Of a stretch of DNA of 64,000 nucleotides, positions 1 to 8,121 are shown one piece after another. The stretch's first letter is position 1. Every line of letters starts with the position of its first letter. The translations under genes were made by a program, and so were the position numbers. The notes below the pieces were generated by a model. It worked only from the letters and a program-made list of their open reading frames with translations. It was not told where the DNA came from and did no database searches. The stretch spans positions 310,001 to 374,000 of the forward strand of contig OY970260.1 of assembly GCA_963715625.1 (NCBI GenBank), read 5' to 3'. The stretch comes from VRUE01 sp963715625. Its GTDB lineage: Bacteria; Actinomycetota; Thermoleophilia; Solirubrobacterales; 70-9.

Positions 1-74
1 GCGAGTTGCGTCGCAAGCGAGCTCGAACGCGGCGCCTCGTCAATCGGGCTCGGGGACGCACCGCCGAGTCCTGA

Positions 75-698
75 TCACAACCGCCGGGTAAAGGTCACGG
101 CGCAGACGCGGATCGCGCCGGCGCCGCGCAGGGCCCTGGCGCAGGCGGAGAGCGTGGCGCCGGTGGTCAGCACGTCGTCGACGAGCAGGACGCTGCGCGG
201 CACCTCCCCCCGGGGGTGGACCTGAGGCGGGTGGCCGAGCCGGTCGGCGCGGCGCCGGCCCACCTGGCGCCCGCCGTCGCTGCGCCCGAGGCAGCGGGAC
301 AGCGGCGCGCCCGTCCCCTCGGCCAGGGCCGCGGCGATCTCGGCGGCCGGGTCGAAGCCGCGCCGCAGGGAGCGCAGCGTCGCCGTCGGCACCGGCACGA
401 TCGCGCCGCTGAGCAGGCTCGCCGGGGCGAGCCACTGGATCCGCTCCGCCATCAACCCGGCCACGGGGAGCAGGCGGCGGAACTTCAGCGCCGTGACCAG
501 GTCCCGCGCCACCCCCTCGTGCGCCGCCGAGGACCAGGTGCGATCCAGCCCCTGCAGGCCGCTGCCGGCAAGCGACTCGGCCTCGGCGAGTCGCCGGGTG
601 CAACGGGTGCAGGCGACGGCGCCGGGGCGGCAGGAACGCCCGCAGGCGGCGCACAGCGGGGGCAGGAGGCCGCCGGCAACGGCGTGCAGAATCTTCAT
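75..698 (-). CDS. comF: ComF family phosphoribosyltransferase-like protein
   Basis: The 207-residue protein has the ComF layout. An N-terminal cysteine-rich zinc-ribbon-like segment (about residues 16-33, several Cys in CxxC spacing) is followed by a phosphoribosyltransferase fold with the PRPP-binding signature VLLVDDVLTTGATLS near residues 169-183. Family members are linked to DNA uptake or replication restart; the biochemical role is poorly defined. It lies 56 bases downstream of the sugar nucleotidyltransferase on the same strand, so it may be the last gene of an ahcY-nucleotidyltransferase-comF unit. The ATG at 698 is the natural start because the zinc segment begins shortly after it. 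The family call is secure; the cellular role here is inferred. Confidence 0.88.
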   Translation of the reverse strand: MKILHAVAGGLLPPLCAACGRSCRPGAVACTRCTRRLAEAESLAGSGLQGLDRTWSSAAHEGVARDLVTALKFRRLLPVAGLMAERIQWLAPASLLSGAIVPVPTATLRSLRRGFDPAAEIAAALAEGTGAPLSRCLGRSDGGRQVGRRRADRLGHPPQVHPRGEVPRSVLLVDDVLTTGATLSACARALRGAGAIRVCAVTFTRRL

Positions 699-754
699 GC
701 CACGATCCTGCGAAGCCGCGGCGCACCTGTGGTGCGCAGGGTGTCACGAAAGCG

Positions 755-1765
755 CTATTTCTTTGCAACGCGACCCGCGATGGCGCCGATCAGCATCGTC
801 TCGGGCGCCAGATCGGCCCCTTCGAGCAGGATCGAGTCGCGGATCCAGGCGCCGGTGCCGATCCGGCATCCGTCGCCGACGACGGCAGGGCCCTCGACGC
901 GAGCCCCGGCGCCGAGCTCGACGCCGGAGCCGACCAGTACCGGCCCCACGACCTCGGCGCCCGCGAGCGGGCTTGCCGAGCGGATACCCTCCGCCACCTG
1001 CGGCGCCCCCGGCTCGACCTGCACCTCCCCAAGCAGCGCGTCGAGGTTGCCCTGGCGCAGCTCCTCGAGGTTGCCGATGTCGTTCCAGTAGGCATCGATC
1101 TCGTGCGAGTAGAAGGGCACGTCGCCCTCCAGCAACGCCGGAAAGACGTCCATCGCCCAGTCGGCGAAGCCTGCCGGGTCGTCACCCCCCGCCGCCTTGC
1201 TGGTGCCGGGTGAGGGAAAGAAGTCGAAGACCTCGGCGCGGAACATGTAGATGCAGGTGTTGGCAAGGTCCGAGAGGGCTTCCGCCGGATCGGGCTTCTC
1301 CTGGAACCCTTGGATGCGACCGTCTTCACCGGCAATGACGACGCCGTACTGATCGGTGTCGGCAACCCGCTTGGTAGCCATCGTGGCGATGCCGTCGTGA
1401 GACTCATGGAACTCCCGCATGGCAGCGAAGTCGAGATCGGTCAGCGCATCGCCGGCAACAACGAGAAACGAGTCGCCAAGGAAACCGGCCGCATTGCGAA
1501 CTCCTCCTGCCGTCCCCAGGAGGCGCTCCTCGCGACTGTAGGTGAGCTCGATGCCAAACTCCGATCCGTCCCCGAAGTGCCCCTCTATCGTCTCCGGAAA
1601 CCAGTGCAGGTTGGCGATCGCCTCACCGAAGCCATGCCTCACCAGCAGTCGAACGCTGTGCTCCATCACCGGCCGGTTCAGCACCGGCACCATCGGCTTC
1701 GGCATCGCGTAGGTGACCGGCCGCAGCCGGGTGCCGAGCCCGGCGGCGAGGATCATCGCCCTCAT
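755..1765 (-). CDS. Sugar-1-phosphate nucleotidyltransferase with left-handed beta-helix tail
   Basis: This 336-residue protein transfers a nucleotidyl group to a sugar 1-phosphate (GDP-mannose or dTDP/UDP-glucose pyrophosphorylase type). The start shows the signature MILAAGLGTRLRPVTYAMPK, the middle shows VVAGDALTDLDF (metal-binding region), and the last 90 residues are hexapeptide-like repeats typical of a left-handed beta helix. The reading frame is open further upstream over the end of ahcY, but homology begins at the ATG at 1765 (a second ATG at 1756 is possible). It sits 2 bases after the ahcY stop, so the two are probably cotranscribed. The exact sugar and nucleotide cannot be told from the sequence. 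It is a paralogue of the gene at 7039-8023. Confidence 0.85.
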   Translation of the reverse strand: MRAMILAAGLGTRLRPVTYAMPKPMVPVLNRPVMEHSVRLLVRHGFGEAIANLHWFPETIEGHFGDGSEFGIELTYSREERLLGTAGGVRNAAGFLGDSFLVVAGDALTDLDFAAMREFHESHDGIATMATKRVADTDQYGVVIAGEDGRIQGFQEKPDPAEALSDLANTCIYMFRAEVFDFFPSPGTSKAAGGDDPAGFADWAMDVFPALLEGDVPFYSHEIDAYWNDIGNLEELRQGNLDALLGEVQVEPGAPQVAEGIRSASPLAGAEVVGPVLVGSGVELGAGARVEGPAVVGDGCRIGTGAWIRDSILLEGADLAPETMLIGAIAGRVAKK

Positions 1766-1767
1766 TA

Positions 1768-3186
<1,419 letters not shown>

Positions 3187-3419
3187 CGGTTCCTTTCGTT
3201 CCTTTGTCCGGGTCGGCGAAGGATACGGGCCTTTCGCGCGGGAGCGCGGGGACAGCGCAGCGTTGACCTGCTCGAAGGGGTGAACTTTCGCTGCTCAGCC
3301 CTTATCAGCTCACAACCATCGGCTCACGTGCTCTGGAGGGGGTTGAGATCAAGCACAGACCAGCATCCATCGATCAACTGGCCCTGCCTCTGTCCGTCCC
3401 GGCCACTACATTCGGGCGG

Positions 3420-5078
3420 GTGACCACGATGGCGTCGGCTCCTTCTGCTTCGCGTCGGCAAAAAGAGCTAGGCGCCTTCTACACCCCGCCGGAGATGGCG
3501 CGTGTCCTGACCGATTGGGCTCTCCGCGACTCGCCCGACATCGCGCTCGATCCAAGCTTCGGCGGGCTCGTCTTCTTGGAGGCCGCTCGTGATCGACTTG
3601 AGCGTCTGGGCGCGCGTGACACCGAGATCGCGAATCAGCTCTACGGGATAGATCTCGACGACGACGCCCATCGGTTGGCCCGTGAGCGCGAGTGGCTTGG
3701 TCTCGACCCGAGCAACCTCGTCGATCGAGACTTCTTCTCCGTCGAACCGGCGGAGTTGCCGCCGATTGACGCGCTGATCGGCAATCCGCCATACATCCGC
3801 TACCAGGACTTCAACGGCTCCGCGGCCATGGCCCGTCAAGTCGCCCTGCGAGCCGGCGTGAGGCTAACCCGCCTCGCATCCTCCTGGGCGCCGTTCGTCA
3901 TCCACGCAACGTCGTTTGTCACTCCCGGCGGGCGATTCGCACAGGTCCTGCCGGGCGAGCTGATGCACGCTCAATACGCGCAGGAGGTAGTGAAGTTTCT
4001 GCGGCGCGAATATGAGCGGGTTTTCGTGGCCGTCTTCGACGAGCGGGTCTTTCCCGGGGCGCTCGAGGATGTCGTGTTGCTTTTCGCCGAAGGACGCGGG
4101 GCGCCAGGCGACGCTGACGTTTGCGTGATCCGATGCGCGACACTCGACGATGTCGAGGAACAACTCGAAGTGGCAGACAAGAGCCCTGGCGTTCAACTGG
4201 CGAGCGGGCAAGGGCGGCTCCTCAGCCAACTTCTACCCACCGAGGCTCAGCTCCTGTACCACCGGCTCTCGACCGTCTCCGGAGTGCGGCGCCTTGGCGC
4301 CATCGCCTCGGTTGACATCGGGATCGTCACCGGGGCCAACGAGTTCTTCGTCCTCACCGAGGCAGATGCCGGTAAGTTGCATCCGGATCTAGTGACACCC
4401 GCTGTCGCCAAGGCCACCCAGGTGGCTGGCGCGAGGCTCTCCATGCGGGATCACCGCAAGCTTCTGAAGGACGGGCAACGAGGGCTAATGCTCGTCGCGG
4501 ACATGACTGCCTCGAGCAAGGCACTTAGGAGCATTCGCGCTCATGTGGCACGTGGGGAGGCGACCGGTTTCGATGAGCGCTACAAATGCCGAATCCGTGA
4601 GCCCTGGTGGGCGCTCCCGGTCCCTAGACGGGGTGCGGCCGACCTTCTGCTGACCTACTGCTCCAATGAGCATCCGCGACTCGCGCTGAACGAAGCGAAG
4701 GCGCTCAACACGAACACGATCCATGGAGTCCGAATCTCGAACGACGTGGACGGAGAGGCCTTCGCGGCAGGCTTCTACAACAGCCTGACCCTTCTTTCGG
4801 CTGAGCTGGAGGGACGGAGTTACGGCGGAGGCGTTCTCAAGCTGGAGCCGACCGAAGCAGAGAAGCTGCTGTTGCCACCGCTGTCGCCTGAGCTTGCCGC
4901 GCTGCTCCCCGCAGTTGATCAAGCCATTCGCGCACGCGACGTCGAGACAGCCGCCAATCTGGTCGATCCGGTCGCCCTAGCACCCCTCGGCCTAAGCACC
5001 GATGAGATCAGCACGCTGCGAGCTGCCAGAAAGCAACTTCAGATACGGCGCAAGAATCGGGGACGACCACCCTCCTAA
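3420..5078 (+). CDS. Eco57I-type N6-adenine DNA methyltransferase (type II R-M)
   Basis: The 552-residue protein is an adenine-N6 DNA methylase. It has GAFYTPPEMA near residues 18-27, the SAM-binding motif DPSFGG (44-49) and the catalytic NPPYIRYQDF (NPPY at 122-125), followed by a long target-recognition half. The start is GTG at 3420 or ATG at 3429. A putative restriction endonuclease converges on it from the minus strand with an 8-base gap, making a type II restriction-modification pair. Both genes interrupt an otherwise housekeeping minus-strand region and look less GC-biased than their neighbours, consistent with horizontal transfer. The recognition sequence cannot be read from the protein. 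Confidence 0.88.
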   Translation: MTTMASAPSASRRQKELGAFYTPPEMARVLTDWALRDSPDIALDPSFGGLVFLEAARDRLERLGARDTEIANQLYGIDLDDDAHRLAREREWLGLDPSNLVDRDFFSVEPAELPPIDALIGNPPYIRYQDFNGSAAMARQVALRAGVRLTRLASSWAPFVIHATSFVTPGGRFAQVLPGELMHAQYAQEVVKFLRREYERVFVAVFDERVFPGALEDVVLLFAEGRGAPGDADVCVIRCATLDDVEEQLEVADKSPGVQLASGQGRLLSQLLPTEAQLLYHRLSTVSGVRRLGAIASVDIGIVTGANEFFVLTEADAGKLHPDLVTPAVAKATQVAGARLSMRDHRKLLKDGQRGLMLVADMTASSKALRSIRAHVARGEATGFDERYKCRIREPWWALPVPRRGAADLLLTYCSNEHPRLALNEAKALNTNTIHGVRISNDVDGEAFAAGFYNSLTLLSAELEGRSYGGGVLKLEPTEAEKLLLPPLSPELAALLPAVDQAIRARDVETAANLVDPVALAPLGLSTDEISTLRAARKQLQIRRKNRGRPPS

Positions 5079-5086
5079 TGGGCCCG

Positions 5087-5971
5087 CTACAGGCTCTCCT
5101 CCCACAGCGCGCGAGCCTCATGATGCTCTGAGACCGGAGAGCGGGAGAACAGGCTGTTCAGCATTCCCCCGAAGAACCTATTTGGCGACAGATCGTCAGG
5201 CACCTCGTCCTCAAGCAGCTTTGGCTTGGGCCCGGTGCGATCGAGAACGAGGAGGCAGGTTGCGTCGTAGCTGCCTCGCTCGTCGCCGGGAGTCAACGAC
5301 TTGAGCTTCTTGAGCATGTCCTTGATGCGTTCCCAGCCGGAGGGCTCATCGAACACGTTCGAGGTGACGAGGTAGACGTAGCCAAACGTCGCCAAAGGGT
5401 ACCGGCGACGGATGTTGAGGAGGTCGCCCGAGGCCTCCTCGAAGCGGTTCGTGATGTTCTTTCCGAACGATCCAGTCATCGTCTTGCTTGAGACAGCGAG
5501 CTCAAGGCCGCGATTGAACTCAGCGATAACGACATCGATCTCCTTGGCGAAGAAGCCGCCGAGGATGTTGGTCGATCCGGACCCGGCGAGCGTGGCCAGG
5601 CTCTGAATCGTGGCTTCCTGAACATCTCGGATCTTGCCGTCCCTTGCGTATCGGAATCGGCTGGCCGCCGTCGCCAGGGCATGAGGAAGAACGCGCGGCT
5701 GGGTCGCTCGAGGCCAAACGACATCGGGCTGAATGCCTGCCCGTCGCAGCTCGGTTGCGATCCAGATATCGACCGCGACCGCAAGACCCCCGGTCGCCGG
5801 CACCCCAGCTGCGCCACCCTGGATCTGCACGTCAACAAGATCCAGGAGCAGCTTCCGATCGAACTCGTACCTCCCGCCCTTCTCCCAGGGATTCGTGAGA
5901 GAGGCGGGGACAGCTTGGTAAACAGCCGACATGCGATCTCCCTTTGCCATAGCAAGAAGGTTCTTCGTCAA
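5087..5971 (-). CDS. Putative type II restriction endonuclease partner of the N6-methylase
   Basis: I do not recognise a named enzyme. The 294-residue product has an acidic/basic core EIDVVIA ... LELAVSSKTM (residues 144-165) that could be a PD-(D/E)xK-type nuclease centre, followed by a helix-strand segment (RFEEASGDLLNIRRRYP) typical of uncharacterised nucleases found beside Eco57I-type methylases. The frame is open far upstream because it runs into the frameshifted isomerase. I place the start at TTG 5971 because GGAGGA lies nine bases before it; ATG 5950 is the alternative (287 residues). The restriction role is inferred mainly from its convergent position against the methylase. Confidence 0.62.
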   Translation of the reverse strand: MTKNLLAMAKGDRMSAVYQAVPASLTNPWEKGGRYEFDRKLLLDLVDVQIQGGAAGVPATGGLAVAVDIWIATELRRAGIQPDVVWPRATQPRVLPHALATAASRFRYARDGKIRDVQEATIQSLATLAGSGSTNILGGFFAKEIDVVIAEFNRGLELAVSSKTMTGSFGKNITNRFEEASGDLLNIRRRYPLATFGYVYLVTSNVFDEPSGWERIKDMLKKLKSLTPGDERGSYDATCLLVLDRTGPKPKLLEDEVPDDLSPNRFFGGMLNSLFSRSPVSEHHEARALWEESL

Positions 5972-5980
5972 CCAATGGCC

Positions 5981-5986
5981 TCCTCC
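5981..5986 (-). promoter_or_regulatory. Ribosome binding site deciding a TTG start
   Basis: GGAGGA on the minus strand lies nine bases before the TTG at 5971. It is the only good Shine-Dalgarno sequence in the long open frame upstream of the nuclease, and it separates that gene from the isomerase reading frame that runs into it. Confidence 0.6.
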
Positions 5987-6066
5987 GATTTTCGCGACCG
6001 GCGCTTCGGCGACGAGTGTCCTAGCCGAGCCCGGCGGTCTTCTCCAGCCGCGCAGCCTGATTGCGG

Positions 6067-7039
6067 CTACGGGCGGCCGAGGCTGGCCTTGAGGCGGTCG
6101 ATCGCCTCGACCGGGAGGGGGTCGACGCCGCGGGCGTTGGCGAGCTCCAGGGAGACGAGGTCGCCGAGCATCGTCGCCCAGAGCAGGCGGGCGACGCGGG
6201 TCTCGCCGCGGGTCTCGATCCGGATCGCCTCGGCGCCCGACCCGGTGATCGCCTCCGCGGTCAGCTCGAAACGGCGGCGCTCGCGCGGGTGCTGGTCGGC
6301 GTCTTCGAGCAGGACGGCGGCGAAGCCGTCGCCCGACCAGCCGCAGAATCTCGTTGTGGTCAACCTCGGGCAGCTCGGAGAAGAAGGCGTGGAGCTTGGG
6401 GTTCTCGTTGATCTGCGTCTTCCAGCGCCTGGCGACCGGAGCGGTAAGGTCGGAGCCCACGACCACGGGGACGGTCCCGTCGAGGCGGGCGGCGAGATCG
6501 GAGGCGAGGGCCTGCAGGCCGTCAGACTGCTCGGCCAGGAAGGCAGCCGCGGCGTCGATCTCGGTGTGGATGCGGGGGGCGACTCCCCCGAGGGCGGCGA
6601 CCTCGGCCGCGCAGACCAGCATGTAGGCGACCGCCGTGCGCGGCGCCGGCAGCAGGCCGGGCAGGCCGATCACGGGAACGCCCGCCTCGCGCGCCTCGGC
6701 GACGAGAGCGCCACCCGTGCTGGCGACTGTGCGGCGGGCGCCGAGCGCCTCGGCCGCGGCAAAGCAGGCCAGCGTCTCCTCGGTGTCGCCGGAGTAGCTC
6801 GAGCAGAGCACCGTCCACTCCGGCGTCGCCCAGCTCGGAATCTCGTAGCCGCGGATCGTGAGCAGCGGGCGCGTGAGCCGGTCGCCCAGGGCCGCCGCCG
6901 CGAGATCGCCGCCGATCGCCGAGCCACCCATGCCGCAGACCATGAGGCCGGCGGCCTCGGCCGGCTCGAGCCGAGCCGACTCGACCCGCCAGAGCGCGTC
7001 GCGCAGGTGGTCGGGTATGGCGAGGACGTCGTCGAGCAT
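6067..7039 (-). pseudogene. SIS-domain phosphoglucose/phosphomannose isomerase, 1-base frameshift
   Basis: The gene encodes a bifunctional phosphoglucose/phosphomannose isomerase-like protein. The N-terminal SIS domain shows GMGGSAIGGDLAA and SSYSGDTEETL. A conserved block ELPEVDHNEI follows, after which the frame is lost. The expected continuation (CGWSGDGFAAVLLEDADQH ... LKASLGRP) is present in the next frame from about 6346 to 6067. Removing one A of the AA at 6347-6348 restores a 323-residue protein of normal family length. The start ATG at 7039 overlaps the stop of the upstream nucleotidyltransferase by one base, so the two were translated together. The break is either an assembly error or a true inactivating mutation; the sequence alone cannot decide. 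Confidence 0.85.
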
Positions 7040-8023
7040 CAGGCCGGAACTCTTTCACCCCGGCCGACCACGGCGCCGTCCAGAGACGCTCCGGCGGGCA
7101 CCTCGACGCCGGCCGAGAGGATCGAGCCGCTGACCCGCGCGCCCTCGCCGAGGACGCAATCGCCGAGCAGCACCGAGTCGCGGACCTCGGCCCCCTCCCC
7201 GACCCGGCAGCCAGGGCCGAGCACGACCCGCGGGCCCACCCTCGCGCCGCCCGAGACTTCGGCGCCCGGTGCGACGAGCATCCCCGGCGCCGTCGGCTCG
7301 ACCTGCGTCTCCACCCGCCGCTCGAGGATGTCCCAGCTCGCCTGCAGGTATCGCTCCGGCGTGCCGATGTCCATCCAGTAGCCGTCGAGGCGAAGGCCGT
7401 GCAGGCCATCGTCAACGAGGCGGGGGAAGACGTCGCGCTCGATCGAGACCGCCTCACCGGGTGGGATCAGGTCGAGCACCGAGCGCTCGAGCACGTACAT
7501 CCCTGCGTTGACTTCCCCCGGCACGCTCTCCCCCGTCTTCTCGAGGAATTCCAGGACGGCGCCCTCCGGGCCGCTGTGGACCAGGCCGTAGGCGGAGGAG
7601 TCGTCGAACCGGGTGCAGGCCGAGCGTCGCGGTCGCCCGCCGCTCGGCGTGGGCACCCAGCAGCGCGCTCAGGTCGAGATCGGTGAGCACGTCGCCGTTG
7701 AGGGCGAGGAAACGGTCCTCGAGGTCGGGGCCCAGCTGGTCGGCGGCGAAGCGGATCGCGCCGGCGGTGCCGCGCCGCTCGGGCTCGACCACGTAGCGAA
7801 TAGAGACCCCCGCCCGATCCTCCTCGCCAGCGAGCGCCTCGCGCAGCACGCCGGGGAGGAAGCCGCAGGCGAGCACGACCTCGGTCACGCCGTGGCCCGC
7901 GAGCCACTCGATCATGTATGCCAGGAACGGGCGGTCGACCAGGGTCAGCGCCGGCTTGGGCACGGTCTCGGTCAGTGGCCGCAGCCGCGTTCCCTCGCCT
8001 CCCACTAGGACTATCGCCTGCAC
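7039..8023 (-). pseudogene. NDP-sugar (mannose-1-P) nucleotidyltransferase, 1-base frameshift
   Basis: This is a second sugar-1-phosphate nucleotidyltransferase. The N-terminal half has MQAIVLVGGEGTRLRPLTET and LALNGDVLTDLDL; the C-terminal half has GYWMDIGTPERYLQA followed by hexapeptide repeats. The halves are in different frames. They meet at TLGLHPV | DDSSAYGLV, and deleting one A of the AA at 7607-7608 joins them into a 327-residue protein. The start is GTG at 8023. The stop overlaps the ATG of the isomerase, so the pair looks like a mannose-1-P or glucose-1-P activation step with its isomerase. A long inverted repeat abuts the start codon. Confidence 0.85.
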
Positions 8024-8121
8024 CTAGTGCCCCTGGCCGGCGCATACCGGCGTCCTCGGTCGCTCGCGTGCAGAGCACGCACGCTCCCTGCGTCCTTGGT
8101 CCGCTTGGCCATGGGCACTAG
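8024..8121. repeat. Long imperfect inverted repeat between ugd and nucleotidyltransferase
   Basis: Arms CTAGTGCCCCTGGCC (8024-8038) and GGCCATGGGCACTAG (8107-8121) pair at 14 of 15 positions across a 68-base loop that contains smaller GC-rich stems. One arm covers the ugd stop codon and the other touches the GTG start of the next gene. There is no T-tract, so it is not a standard intrinsic terminator. Attenuation or RNA processing inside the operon is possible. Confidence 0.55.

Noticed and set aside
3187..3419. Possible S-adenosylhomocysteine riboswitch upstream of ahcY
   Set aside because: The leader contains short pieces such as GAGCAGCG and ACGCTGCG, but I cannot assemble the conserved core or pseudoknot, so I do not call it.
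6330..7620. Programmed ribosomal frameshifting in the nucleotidyltransferase and isomerase genes
   Set aside because: There is no slippery heptamer or downstream pseudoknot, and the same one-base insertion type occurs in unrelated genes, so an error or mutation is the simpler reading.
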